Below, piece after piece: positions 9,634 through 20,728 of a stretch of DNA of 60,982 nucleotides (position 1 is the first letter of the stretch; every line of letters starts with the position of its first letter). Under the pieces are notes generated by a model, which saw nothing but the letters and a program-made list of their open reading frames with translations, was not told the DNA's origin and ran no database searches. The DNA lies in NCBI GenBank assembly GCA_003427395.1, contig BFEA01000049.1, positions 2,869,574 through 2,930,555 of the forward strand. The letters are read 5' to 3'. The DNA is from Chara braunii. Its lineage: Eukaryota; Streptophyta; Charophyceae; Charales; Characeae. The position numbers and the translations under genes are program-made.

Positions 9634-10016
9634 GCGTCGTCCGAACCCCGCCTAGCTACTATCCCATCCAGCCATTTGGCTGCCTTACCCTCGAGGTAAG
9701 ATGCAGCAGTAATCACCTCCTCCTCCTGCAACGTCCTCCTTGCCCTTACCCACATTGGAACCGTTCTCAACCAAGTGTTGAGTTCCTCGTCTTTCTTCTC
9801 TCCGGAGAAAGCAAGAGGTGGCTTCATCGGAGTCTTTGGGTACCATGGACTTTGCTGCTGTCCCTGAGGTGGAACAGATTGTTGCAACTGTGATGTAGCT
9901 CCAGCCGCTGGACCAGAAGAAGAAGAAGCAACAGTCTGTGCGGCTGCTGCAGACGTACCACTTGGCTGTGTGCCAGCTTGTACCGGAAAGGGGCCTGACA
10001 TCGCCGTCAACGGCAA
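9634..10016 (-). pseudogene. Gag middle segment, element B
   Basis: This low-complexity Gln/Ser/Ala/Pro-rich segment leads into a gag-like capsid start (MKPPLAFSGEKKDEELNTWL and the helix SYLEGKAAKWLDG). It is offset by a frameshift near 10.02 kb from the N-terminal segment and near 9.63 kb from the C-terminal segment. The breaks could be real mutations or sequencing indels. Confidence 0.7.
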
Positions 10017-10695
10017 CGGCGACTGTGCTGCTGGCCGTAATCTTGGTTGTTCTATTTCTAACGTCCAAGGTTTGGTCCAAGGAGTTCTGCATGAAGTCCA
10101 GCCTCCTGTCTACATGCGCATGCTGTGATAGTATGCTGGACCTTAATACTTTCATTGCGTCAGACATTGCTAACTGATCTAACTCCTCTAATGCAGCTTT
10201 GTCTGCCTCTAACGTATCAAGCCTGGCGGTTCTATTTCTAATCTCATTTTCTCTATCGGTAGCTTGCTTCAGTTCCCTCTCTAACCACGTGCGGATCCTC
10301 TCGACTTGTTGTAGCTCTTGAAGCTTTCTTCCGCGTGGGGTCAACGGACTGAACTGCGAGCCCGCCATTTCACTAGTACCCGTGGGCCCCGGGGGCATCC
10401 CCAACTGGGTCCCAGACGAGGATGCAGCAGAGGATGCTGCCGCGGTAGCCATTGCTGCTGCGCTGGCTGCTGCTGCTGCGTGTTCCCTAGCTGCGGCGTT
10501 TGCTGCTGCCAACGCCTGACTTGCAGCTAGTGCTGTTTCCCTGGCTGCTGCGTAAGCACGGGCTCTAACTTCGGCACGAAGCCGTCTTTCGTCTCCCGCC
10601 TGTAGGAACTGAAACACGTGCGGGACCCTACGTGATCTCGAACGTGTCAGCCTTGCATCGTCAACTCTACCCCCATCGGAGTCTGACCCGCTCAT
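10017..10695 (-). CDS. Gag N-terminus (Ala-rich coiled coil), element B
   Basis: The frame starts MSGSDSDGGRVDDARLTRSR at 10695, the first good ATG after the PBS and leader. An Ala-rich helical region and a charged coiled coil follow (RGRKLQELQQVERIRTWLER onward). The frame is valid to about 10.02 kb. The translated tail beyond that, rich in Phe and Ser, is out-of-frame readthrough past a frameshift. The N-terminal domain is probably for Gag multimerisation, inferred from position and coiled-coil character. Confidence 0.7.
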
Positions 10696-11900
10696 CAGCT
10701 AGGCAAACACTATCTGCACTACAATACCCTGCTGGAGTCCTACCACAGCATGTGTCTGACCGACACCTAATTTTCTAAAAATAAATGTGTCCGGCGGGTC
10801 CCCTACTTAACCGATCAAGTGGCAGCCTACAACATTCACAAAGACTGTAAACATAATTTAATTTTATCCAGATTAGTTCATTTTACAGAAGCTTTGCGTA
10901 GAACTGGCTATGGTAGTATACAAAAGTCCTAAACTAAGCTGTCTGTGAGGTGTTAGCAGTCTGTCAACCAACTAATCAAAAATTAAATTATGTTGCAGAT
11001 GTATGAACAATGGAAATTGTTGTGTTTACAGTTGAGCACCAATTGGAACCTACCCTCCCCTCAATCCAACATACCGATGAGCATCAATGAGCAGCAGTGT
11101 CATAGGTGTGCAATGTCGGCCCACCCCTGTGCCCCAGGTGCATGCTTATGACCAGGCTTACGTCCGACTGATCTGGCTGATCAAGAGGCTATTTAAGGAT
11201 TGCCACCAAGGTCGCTCAGGAATTATTTAACGTCGCAATCAGGACAACGATCACAACCAGTGAACAGATCGGAACCCCATCCAGAATTTTTTATAGACGG
11301 TCTGGGAGCGTCTGCATAAGCCTGTTCAGTCCGCACACCCCTCTATCAGCGCAGGAAAGAGCCCCAATGGGTTGGCATGGTGACCGTGACCCACGTGCTT
11401 CGACCAGGGCCCTTCAGAGGCACCACCCTTTCTCCTTCCAAATGCGCCACCGGGAAGATTGTCGTCTCTCAAGGTAGAGCGCTCACGACACCTCACCAAA
11501 AGAGAGGACTCTCAAGTTGGACTCACTTCCTCGCGGTAAGAAGAGATTGAGAGGGTAGATAAGGTAAGGAAACAACGTACCTGAAGATAGCTGCCCCCAA
11601 CCACAGATTTCTCACCAATTGAGCTGAATGTGCATTTGAGGACCGGTCATAGCCTCGGTACCACCCACAACACAATGCAGTGCCACCTCAGCCAAATGCC
11701 ACATCAGCATGCTCTCATCGACGTACATACATTCTACTGTCGCCACAGCGTCCCAAGCTGTATAGCCATCCAGCGCGCACCCCTCTACCCGGGTCACGCG
11801 CTATTTTGCCTGACGTCACAAGCACCTACTGCGAAGAAGCATCATCAACGCACCAAGTCTGTATGTCGCCAGCGCACAAGGTAAGCGGCGAATCGAACCA
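10696..11900 (-). other. 5' untranslated leader of element B
   Basis: About 1.2 kb lie between the PBS and the gag ATG. Only short unrelated frames are present. A long leader is usual in large plant-type gypsy elements and would hold packaging signals, which I cannot pinpoint. Confidence 0.7.
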
Positions 11901-11912
11901 GCTCCGATACCA
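11901..11912 (-). promoter_or_regulatory. tRNA primer binding site (initiator-Met type), element B
   Basis: On the minus strand TGGTATCGGAGC starts three bases after the 5' LTR end (TTGCA, then ATT). It matches the widespread plant PBS TGGTATCAGAGC, complementary to the 3' end of initiator methionine tRNA, at 11 of 12 bases. Similarity continues beyond it (GGTTCGAT). Confidence 0.88.
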
Positions 11913-11915
11913 AAT

Positions 11916-13037
11916 TGCAAGGAACATGAGTGTGAACGAAGTACAGAAATCCAAATTGCAAATCACCCTGAAGTCCATGTAGTCAAGCACAGAGCAGATA
12001 GCACATTGGAACCAAGAAACCATCCATTTTGAGAACGATGCAGCAGAATCAAGAGTCAATGTCCAAGCCCGAAGGGCCACACCAACATCAGAACCCAATG
12101 TAGCTCTCTCTTCGAATGGCGCCGGGCGCCCTATCTACTCTACAGCCTATCCCTACAACTACAGCATGATGCGACCAGGACGACTTGAAGACCAGCGTGC
12201 TTGACGCCAACACCAATGCCGACCTCCTCTCGCACACCAGGTAAGTACTCACTCGCTCCCCTCTTCTCTTCCCTGACTCCCACTCATCGTCTCCTCCTTC
12301 CGNCAGGTAAGTACTCACTCGCTCCCCTCTTCTCTTCCCTGACTCCCACTCATCGTCTCCTCCTTCCGAAGACCACCTTCGCCCTCACCTCCTTCTGCAC
12401 CCTCCTGCAGCCCGGATATGGTTGCCAGCGCCTTGCACCCCAGCTGCGCCCTACCGCTTAGCGCCAGCCAGCTCTCTCAGCCAGAGCGTAGCGTAAGCAC
12501 TCGCGCTCCCATGCAGCAGCGTGCCCGCAATGCCTGCATTGGCCAAGATTCCTGCCCACTCGCACATTCTGCCTATATGCCTTGCTGCGTGTGGGTGGCC
12601 TCCCTCGAGCCTGCGCCTGGGCCCAAGCCCAACACAGATGGGGCCCAGGTAGTGCAGTTGCGCCCCTTATGCCGGGGCCATCATCCAGATTCAGACCCCG
12701 TTCCAGTTTCCCATTGGTTCGCTCGGCCTCTACGACACAATGCTGCTTTTCCATAGGCCAGCGTCCAATGTGTGATGTGTCGGCCTCCCAGCCTGGTGCC
12801 CAGGGCTCAACCAACTGAGGCCCTGGGCTTAACTGCCTCTGCAGGTGGGCTCACGATGCACTCCAACCAACTGGCGTGCGGCAACTATCTGATACCCACT
12901 TCGTGAAATGCTGAAAGGAAGGCCTCTTGTGGATATTCTGGCCCGCCTTCACTTAGGGCGGGCACGAGGCTTGTTGGGGTCCTTAGCCCAGAACATGTGA
13001 ATGTCGGCAAGGCCCCATTGAGGGCTCAATCCTCACA
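11916..13037 (-). repeat. 5' LTR of element B
   Basis: This 1,122-bp sequence begins TGTGAGGATTGAGCC at 13037 and ends TTGCA at 11916, next to the PBS. It is the longer of the two LTRs and carries the segment (about 12609-12807) missing from the 3' LTR. The same N-flanked 65-bp duplication is present at 12238-12368. Scattered single differences between the LTRs indicate that insertion was not very recent. Confidence 0.92.
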
Positions 13038-13190
13038 AAATTCTTTGCCAAACTAAAATTTAAAATTAAAATTAATAAAATAGTTAAAAAATAAAAAATA
13101 CTTAACATTTACTTTTATTTTGAATTCATTGTTGGCCCGGCCTGGCAAGTGGTCCCGGGCCACTCTGGTCGCATAGTTCTTGGACAAAAT
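13038..13190. repeat. AT-rich foldback family copy disrupted by element B
   Basis: The AT-rich start, then GGCCCGGCC-GGCAAGTG and CCACTCTGGT-GC-TAGTT, match 32735-32850 in the same order. Left of element B, 4126-4160 resembles the other half (GGGTCGAAAT against GGGTCACATCAAAAT). Element B therefore landed within a copy of this family. Confidence 0.7.
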
Positions 13191-13491
13191 CTGGCTGTAA
13201 CTGTGGTGAGTTACATTGCAAAAAGCATGAGTATGCCCCAAGTCAAGTACGAACATCAGGCTTCATCCACCTATTTTAGCTGCAGAAGGTCCAATCTCCA
13301 AGGGAGGGAGGGAGTACTCACATTAGAACCTCTGGGGCTGAATCTGACCGTCATACAGCCGAGTAGTACAACCAGAAAAGTCTCCTGTGTGAGTATATGC
13401 CATAATGTGTAATCGTTGTGCAGATGGAATTCAACATGAGTCAGTCCCCTGTCTGGTATGAAGTTTTTTCACCTGGTCTGACCCCAAGCGA

Positions 13492-14085
13492 TTGGCCAAA
13501 CTGACGCAGAGAAACAGAAGAAGTGGTAAAAACAAAGATGCACATCGTCCTCCGTACGATACCGCAGTTGAAGGCCTAAAGGCTGCAGCGTTGCTTGATG
13601 AGCGGTGCGGACAAGTGACATGCATTCGCAAGTCGTACAACGAATACGGTGTTCTCCGCGACAGTGAGTATGGGATTGTAACGTCTGTAGTCCTTTACGA
13701 TTCGTGCGTCGGCGGTAAGAATGTCTCCTCAAATCCGCGGCATGGTCACAACCCGGCACTTGCCAATGGCGGCAGCCAGACTGTGTCCTCAAGAGATCAT
13801 ACACGCATTGCAGGAGCTGGGAGCAAGAGAAAGAGGCACCACGAACACATATGGGGACGGCAAAGGATAAGCACGAAGCCAAGGACGCAGAGGAGGAGAT
13901 CACAACCTGCCGATAGTGTATCGAACGGCAACCTCCAGATTTTGCCAGCCCTTATGGGAAGGCCCTGTGAGGGTATAGCTGGGGGTAATACCAGCAAGAG
14001 GATCATTGAGTGTAAGGAAGTGGGACCAGGTCACCCCAAGCCGCGAAGAAGGCGCCAGGCAACAGCATTTAACTGGCAGGTATGA
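13492..14085 (+). CDS. Hypothetical open reading frame, 197 codons
   Basis: This is the longest plus-strand frame in its neighbourhood, and its product is basic (several Lys/Arg clusters such as KPRTQRRR and KPRRRR). I recognise no domain, and a frame of 144 codons overlaps it on the other strand. It may be chance or a fragment of an unknown repeat. Confidence 0.2.
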   Translation: MAKLTQRNRRSGKNKDAHRPPYDTAVEGLKAAALLDERCGQVTCIRKSYNEYGVLRDSEYGIVTSVVLYDSCVGGKNVSSNPRHGHNPALANGGSQTVSSRDHTRIAGAGSKRKRHHEHIWGRQRISTKPRTQRRRSQPADSVSNGNLQILPALMGRPCEGIAGGNTSKRIIECKEVGPGHPKPRRRRQATAFNWQV

Positions 14086-14534
14086 GGTATGCCACCAGCC
14101 AGTGTTACGAACAACAAATCACCTTCAAGTTCAAAGTATGACGATTTAAACAAACCGCCAGTACATCCGAGCGGCTTTTGTGCACGAGGTGGACTTCCGC
14201 TGCGCGCCAGGCTTTGCCAAAACGCCAGCGCAGCATTTTTTTTTCCTCTCATTTCAGCTGGCGCCACCCACCATTTTGGTCCGGTTGCCCTGAGCCTCCC
14301 AAATTTTCGGATTCATCAAATCGTACTCCTCAAGTTGCCTGGGGCCATGTACTGGTGGTTCAATGCGAAATGCGGAATGAGGATTGGACGCTTCTCTCTC
14401 TAGTTCTGGAATCAATCTGAAGGGTTGTAAAGTCGCCTCAACGTCGTAGTATTCGCGGGTCTCTTTGATTCAAGGCATGCATGCAGCCTGTGCAGATTCT
14501 TCATATCGCGTTCCTTCCCCATCTTACTGGAGAA

Positions 14535-14568
14535 GGCACTGGCACTGGCACTGGCACTGGCACTGGCA
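14535..14568. repeat. (GGCACT)n minisatellite
   Basis: The hexamer GGCACT is repeated five times in tandem, followed by GGCATGG. Confidence 0.9.
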
Positions 14569-14891
14569 TGGATGTACAGAGAGGAAATACTAGGTTATAG
14601 TATTGATCAGGCAATGACTCCCCTGTCATGACGGTCAAATAAGGAAAGCATTGACAGCAATGAATGAAGCTGTTCTCCATGAGACATAGGTGGTACTCCC
14701 TGTCTCTGGCTAGAGAACCTGGAGCATTTTGATTCCCAGAGAGAGCATTATTAATATCCCGGTGAGCGTTGAGACTCGAGAGTTGGTTACATTTTTTTCT
14801 TCTTTAATGGAAGCATTGTAGTGATCTTAACATGCTGCAGAATCTTTATTGAGTTACCATCAATGCTGTGCTGCCACCCAGAAGCACCATA

Positions 14892-14906
14892 AGAAAGAAA
14901 GAAGGA

Positions 14907-14938
<32 letters not shown>

Positions 14939-14940
14939 AG
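14892..14940. repeat. (GAAA)n / (GAAG)n microsatellite
   Basis: A purine run of GAAA units flanked by GAAG units. Confidence 0.9.
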
Positions 14941-16967
14941 GTAATCTTCTTTTGTGAGAGACATATGGCCGAGTGATATCACTCCGTTGGCACGACCAAA
15001 TGTGGTCTGATCTACCCTTCATTCTAACTCACTGCCTGACTGAATGAGCTAAGTGTCCATGATGCAGTGCTTTGTCAGAGCCACAGAGGGTTTTCTTTTC
15101 CCCAGAAGTTGCTTGTGGTAAAACAAGCAGAGTGGAGCGCATGGAAACGTCACTCTGCATCTAGTTCAGGTTGGGTGTGAAATGCCACAGAGGATCCGAA
15201 TCGGTTGAGGCTCTTCAGAGTTTGACTTGTCAGACTTCAAACGAGTGCAGTTCAGCGTGCACTGGCAAAAGGCTCGAATGCGATATCCAGTCCGATCACC
15301 TTTAGCAGCTTGAGGCCACAGGGTTTTCGATAAGGAATCTCTTGCCGGCCGCTGGTAATTCAGAATCGTCATCATGTTCCTGTCCATCTGGTCCCATCTG
15401 GATTCCAAGTGGGGTCTCTATTTCAACAGTTCATGGGTGTACCAAGCGAGCCAGACCCCTCGGTCAACAAGGAACCTCAATTTATCCTCGTATTACTCTT
15501 TTTGGCTTAGACTGCGAGGTCCTCCCTCATGCCTTGCGTGTCTACTGTGGGTTTGGTGCAGAGGTTTCGCCGTGTGTATTGCCAGTCCCAGCAGGTTAGA
15601 TCGGGCATCAGAGCGCATTATGTTCGGTGGTGTCCGCATTTCTGCTCTGCAGTCCGCATTTGAGCAAGCAGTTCACCTCCCTGTGCATTTTCAGCAGCAC
15701 TCTCAATCAGGCGTCAGGGACCATCACTCATATCTGGGCTTTCACATTTTGCTTCCCCTGCACAACAACATGTCAGATTCGGCATCAAATCTCATCGCAG
15801 TTGGTCATGTTTACTGATTAGCTTCCGTGTAGAATGCGGAGTCAAGCGGTGCACGATGCTGCTGCCTCCAGCTCATTTTTTTCTGAACGAGGATTGGTCG
15901 CAATCAGGGACCCCCGCAACTCCTCGGCAGTATAGTTGCAATCTTTGCAGGTCAATTTTGTCATGCTGCGCACATCTGCAGAGTGTCATTGGAGCCACAG
16001 CACGGCCTGGAGCAAAAAACGAGGGTTGCACTTGTTACAGCGACATCGAGAATCGTATGTGTCAGGACATTGAGGAAACCAGGCAGTAGTCACAGCAAGA
16101 GTTGTAGAGGTCTCAGGAGTCTTAGGACCAGCCCAACACCGCATCCCACTGTGGACAAAGTTTCGACGAACAGTGGGATGTGAAACTTTCCGCTCAGCTA
16201 GCATACCAATCAAGGAGGCAGGAATCACAAGTTGGACATTGGACCTATGAAATGCAAATGTGGCGCATGCAGAAGAAAGTGAAGGCCAGCCCAACACTGC
16301 CGCTCAGCTAGCATACCAAGGACAGGGATACCGTGGGTTGGTCATGCATGGGAGTGGAGGCAAGCCCGAGTACGTACGTACTACATGCACAGTGGGCATG
16401 GAAGAGGTTTGTTGTTTCCCCAGAGGATGGCTGAGAATTGAGGTGACCTGTGCTTGCACTTACCCCAAGCGATTGCCATAACAATGAAAGGGGAAGGTAA
16501 TCATAACTCCGTCCTGCTGGAGCACTTTCAGAGAGTGGTGCCTGGTGAGAGAAGCGATTAGCATCTGCGGATAACCTCCCGGTGGCAAGATAGCACAGTT
16601 TCATTCCATAGAACTGACTCTCTTTGATGCCACCCGTGCACAAGTACTGACATGGTACGTATGATGCAGAGAATGGCGCATGAGATTCGGCAGGACGAAG
16701 ATGGGAACAACAGGATGGAGTGAGGACCAGGCACCTCACTCATTGATACAAGGCTGGCTCGACATCCTGCCCCTTTCCCAGAAGAAAGCGGTTCTCTCAT
16801 CGTCCATACTCTCCTGCCTCAACTGTTCCCCCTGGATGGACACACTGCAGCAGCCACTGCCAGAGTCTACGCGAGGAGGAATACGTCAAAATTTGGGTAT
16901 GAAGTACTACTATGTACTGTGCAGTGTGGAGCACGCTCTCGTACTGGCTATACTTTGTCGGGGGGAT

Positions 16968-17215
16968 AAGCATCTGCAGTCAGCAGTAAGACCGTGGTTG
17001 GCACAATTTGCTTTGAGAGTCAGCCTTCAGTGCCTCCAAATGGCAGCAAAGGATAAGGTTTTGCGACATCCATATACTTTGTCAGACGGATAAGCATCTG
17101 CAGTCAGCAGTAAATGTATGCGTCACTGGATTGTATGGGACAGTGGTTGGCACAATTTGCTTTGAGAGTCAGCCTCCATGGCCTCCAAATGGCAGAAAAG
17201 GATAAGGTTCTGTGA
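16968..17215. repeat. Imperfect tandem duplication of about 120 bp
   Basis: Both copies share, in order, GGATAAGCATCTGCAGTCAG, GTGGTTGGCACAATTTGC, TTTGAGAGTCAGCCT and GCCTCCAAATGGCAG. The second copy has an extra stretch of about 30 bp after the first shared word. Confidence 0.85.
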
Positions 17216-18110
17216 CACCCACCAGGAGCAGGAAAGGAGAAGATTTGCAATGTCACTGCCGCAATGCTTCTTGGTACGGCTTCGACCAACCTTCCCCTTC
17301 TACTTTATCCACAGCTTGGTGGATAGCAACTCCCAAGGAGTTCATGTACATACTTGCTTTGTGCTCTTTGACCTCCGGTTTTTCTCGCCATCCTCTGGTC
17401 TAGCATTGCATTTGTGGGTGGATGAAATCCCTGATGATTCCAAAGTAGTTTTAAAACCACCAATATATGCCTCACACCGGGCGCGGACCCCTGTCAGAAG
17501 CCGAAACGCGATGCCGTCCGCTGATTTGTTTTATCGACAGCGCGGGGGCGCCGATTTCTTCGGACCAGGCGACGAAACATTTTCAGCAAGGCCGGGGCCG
17601 TGTACTGGCGGTTTAAGGTTGGACGAGTCGCAATTTTATTTTTCTTTTTTCCCTTCATCCTTCCTCAGCATTCCTATGTCCATCACTGCATTGTTGCCGA
17701 TGGTTGGGTATGGATTTGAAGCAACTCGAAAGTCCTTAGGAGTTGGTGTGAATTCTTACTCTCTGTTGACAACCCTTCATCATCAACCCTTGCAGTCCAC
17801 CATAGCATGGTTAAGAATGCCCACTGTGAGGGAGTTGATATTTCGGGGAAAAGACGGCACTTTTATTACGTCCTTCGGCTTCTGCCCTCCCTTGCATCAA
17901 ACAAAGTGCAGACATGGATCTTACCTAACTCCCGACAGAGATTCGCATTTTACGAAAAAAGACAATACTTGTTACACTTGTTTAGCACTTGACCAACCCC
18001 ACCACCCCGTTCGATGTCAATCCTTACAGCTCGTCTTCCAGGTCGCCGTTTTCCGATACGTGGAAGCAAGTATAGGAACAGCCTTAGCAAACAGACTCCT
18101 TGGCAGTTAG
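17178..18110 (+). CDS. Hypothetical open reading frame, 310 codons
   Basis: This is the longest frame in the window that I cannot link to a mobile element. It starts inside the second copy of the local duplication. Its composition is aromatic- and Ser-rich, and I see no known motif, signal peptide or repeat. Shorter frames overlap it on both strands. It could be a chance frame in a moderately GC-rich stretch, or an exon. Confidence 0.25.
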   Translation: MASKWQKRIRFCDTHQEQERRRFAMSLPQCFLVRLRPTFPFYFIHSLVDSNSQGVHVHTCFVLFDLRFFSPSSGLALHLWVDEIPDDSKVVLKPPIYASHRARTPVRSRNAMPSADLFYRQRGGADFFGPGDETFSARPGPCTGGLRLDESQFYFSFFPSSFLSIPMSITALLPMVGYGFEATRKSLGVGVNSYSLLTTLHHQPLQSTIAWLRMPTVRELIFRGKDGTFITSFGFCPPLHQTKCRHGSYLTPDRDSHFTKKDNTCYTCLALDQPHHPVRCQSLQLVFQVAVFRYVEASIGTALANRLLGS

Positions 18111-18828
18111 GATCCACTGAGGCTGTGTGCACAAATGGAAGGCGGCATCAGGGCTTGTGCTCGGCAGCAATGTCCGTCCCAACCAAGCTACAGTGAGTGT
18201 GTTTCTCCACAGGATCTTGAATTGATGGCCTCAGTGTAAGTGGGATTAAAATTTATATTGATTCTTGAAGCTTTTTGTCAAGATGGAGTGGTCTCCTCAT
18301 CTCTTTTGTTCATTGATTCCACTTTTTTCTTCCCCTTTTTTCCCTTGTTTACAAGGAATGAATTGGGCTCGTTTGATTTTCCAACCAAATAAGAAAATCC
18401 CATAGGAAAAGCATATATATTATATTATGTACGGGGAAAGCATGTGTATTGCACAGCATACGCGCAAAGTCAACCATGTGCTCGGCACTGATGCCTTGAG
18501 GCATACACACAAAGTAAACTGTGTGCTCAGCACTGATGCATTAAGGCATACACTCAAAATAAACTATGTGCTCGCCGCTCGGCAGTGATGCACTGCAAAT
18601 ACAAAATATTCAAAATTAGAAATATTCATCAATATCAATCAAAGTTTCCTTGCTTTATAATTCCCATGGCCTATGGTAGTAAGTCAATTTCCTGTAGTCA
18701 AAGCAGGTCGCACTTCAAAACAAGGCTAAAGACCAAATTCATCGAGCATAATCATTAAAGCACCCCACTGTTTCTTGAAACTTTCTCAGAAATCTTAGGG
18801 GCCCTCGAACAATGCGTAACGTTCATGC
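18111..18828. other. AT-rich non-coding stretch
   Basis: No gene is recognised. It includes three imperfect tandem copies of about 57 bp (18455-18595) with the shared words GGCATAC-C-CAAA-T and TGTGCTC-GC-CTGATGC. Confidence 0.6.
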
Positions 18829-19126
18829 AAAAAGCACCGACCCTAAGAGGCATGAAGCATAGGGAAGAAAGAGAGTGAGGAAGAAAGAGGGAATGAAGAA
18901 GGAGAAGGGGAGAAGGCTAAAGGAAGCAAACGAGGGTGTGAGAAGATCGCATTGCGTGGCTCCAGGATAACCTTGCAAAAAGCACATACCCTAAGAGGCA
19001 TGAAGCGTAGGGAAGAAAGAGAGTGAGGAAGAAAGAGGGAATGAAGATGGAGAAGGGCAGAAGGCGCGAAAGAAAGCAAACGAGGGTGCGAGAAGGTCGC
19101 ATTACGTGGCTCCGGGATAACCTTGC
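18829..19126. repeat. Tandem duplication, period about 147 bp
   Basis: Both copies begin AAAAAGCAC, continue CCCTAAGAGGCATGAAGC and GAAGAAAGAGAGTGAGGAAG, and end in a GTGGCTCC-GGATAACCTTGC block (starts at 18829 and 18976). About 90% of positions agree by eye. Confidence 0.9.
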
Positions 19127-19280
19127 TAACACTAGCATTCCCCATTATTCCATTCAGGCAGAGGAGGAGATTGTGCCGGCACTAGAGCGCTTTTTACAGG
19201 CTGCCAGAGGACTGGCTCGTCAAGAGATGGTGGAGAATATGCAGGGTGGTGTTTTTTTGTTTTTTTTCCTTTGTGGGTTT

Positions 19281-20728
19281 CGCAAGGAATATGAGCGACA
19301 GTGATAGACAGAATTCCAAATTGCAAAATCACGCTGAAGTCCAGATAGCCATGCACCAAGCAGAGAACACAATGCACCAAGATACCATCCAAATAAGAGC
19401 AATACAGTGAACTCAAATGTCAATGCCAACACTCTCTGGCCACACCAACATAGCATCCAATGTCGCTCCTACCAAGTGGCGCCCAGTGCCCAGCCTACAC
19501 TACTCAGCCTATCTATCCTATCTACGTTGCTGGCACTAGAGCACTTTTTACAGGCTGCCAGAGGATTGGCTCGTCAAGGGATGGTGAAGAATCTGCAGGG
19601 TGGTGTTTTTTTTTGTTTTTTTTTTTGTTTTTTTTTGTGGGTTTCGCAAGGAATATGAGCGAGAGCGATAGACAGAATTCCAAATTGCAAAATCACACTG
19701 AAGTCCAGATAGTCATGCACCAAGGAGAGAGCACAATGCACCAAGATACCATCCAAATAAGAGCAATACAATGAACTCAAATGTCAATGCCAACGCTCTC
19801 TGGCCACACCAACATAGTATCCAATGTCACTCCTACTGAGTGGCGCCCAGCGCCCAGCCTACACTACTCAGGCTATCTATCCTATCTACGTTCATGGAAC
19901 AGGAACACATCGAAGTTTAACACCAATGTATGTGACATCAACACCAATGCAGACTGCCAGCATACACCAGGTATGTGTCTCACACCTCTCCTCATCACCC
20001 CCTGTCTACCCCACAGTGTGCACCTCTTCACCCGACGCACGCAATGCAGCCCAGCTATGGCCGCCGCAGCTCCCTCTCACCTCCAGGCGCCCGTGTGCGC
20101 CCTGGCCTGCCAGCGCTAATGCCAGCCCACGCAACAATGCAGCAGTGTGGCCGCAATGCCTGAGCAGGCCAGAATGCCCTTGCCCTGGGCGCTCACTTTC
20201 CTTTTTGGAAAGTGAGCCCTGATCGTGGCTGGTCTCGGCCTGGCGTGCAGGGGCCCAGTAGCTTCAGGTTGGCCCAAAGCATCTGCGCCCAGGTCCAGTT
20301 TCAGATACTGGCCTGGGCCCCATGCAGTTAGGCACGTCCAGGTAGCCCACGAGGCTCCAAGTGTTTGGTGCAATCTCATTGGCCCGTGGTATGTGTGTGA
20401 TGCAGCAGCTGCTTTCTCATTGGTCCGCGGCCACTATGCGACATGTTGGCCTCTGAATGTGTGTGCCCAGGGCCTTAACCGATTGAGCCCTGGGCTCAAC
20501 TGTACGACGCAGTTGCTGCTTCTGGAAGGAGCCCTGGAAGGCTCACGTTGCTCTGTAACCAACTGGCGTGCTGCAACTCTCTGATACCCCACACATGAGA
20601 AATGTCAAAAAGTAGCCCTCTCTCAAATTATGCACGCCCGCCTTCACTTAGGGCAGGCATGAGGCTTGCTGGGGGCCCCAGAACATCGGTGTGCCCGAGA
20701 AGGGCCTTGTGGAGGCTCAATCCTCGCA
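19281..20728 (-). mobile_element. Solo LTR related to element B, with internal duplication
   Basis: From 19645 to 20728 the sequence follows the LTR of element B: CGCAAGGAATATGAGCG at one end, AACACCAATGC mid-way, GCCCGCCTTCACTTAGGGC near the other end, and GAGGCTCAATCCTCGCA as the terminus. No gag or pol follows, so it is a solo LTR. The first part, plus about 110 bp of flank, is repeated at period 364 (about 19170-19530 and 19534-19894). The duplication followed insertion because it includes flanking DNA. It contains sequence equivalent to the part missing from the 3' LTR of element B. Confidence 0.8.

Larger units (their letters stand above)
4161..13037 (-). mobile_element. Nearly complete Ty3/gypsy LTR retrotransposon (chromovirus type), element B
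   Basis: The element has, in minus-strand order, a 5' LTR (13037-11916), a tRNA-type PBS three bases inside the LTR, a leader of about 1.2 kb, gag, pol with protease, RT, RNase H and integrase, a purine tract (5097-5085) and a 3' LTR (5084-4161). Integrase lies after RNase H, which defines Ty3/gypsy. LTR ends are TG...CA. The flanking bases AAAT occur at 4157-4160 and 13038-13041 as a 4-bp target duplication; 5 bp would be usual for gypsy elements. Stops and frameshifts in gag and pol show that this copy is dead. The host sequence on both sides resembles the AT-rich foldback repeat at 32668-32945. Confidence 0.92.
13191..16960. other. Region without a recognisable gene
   Basis: Several medium-length open frames exist on both strands, but none shows a domain or composition I recognise. 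Local features are a 20-bp direct repeat (CCGCTCAGCTAGCATACCAA at 16189 and 16299) and two microsatellites listed separately. Long introns of a host gene cannot be excluded. Confidence 0.4.

Noticed and set aside
9685-10016. C-terminal part of the 336-codon gag N-terminal frame (Phe/Ser-rich tail)
   Set aside because: It is readthrough past a frameshift; the gag-like sequence here lies in the other frame (9634-10016).
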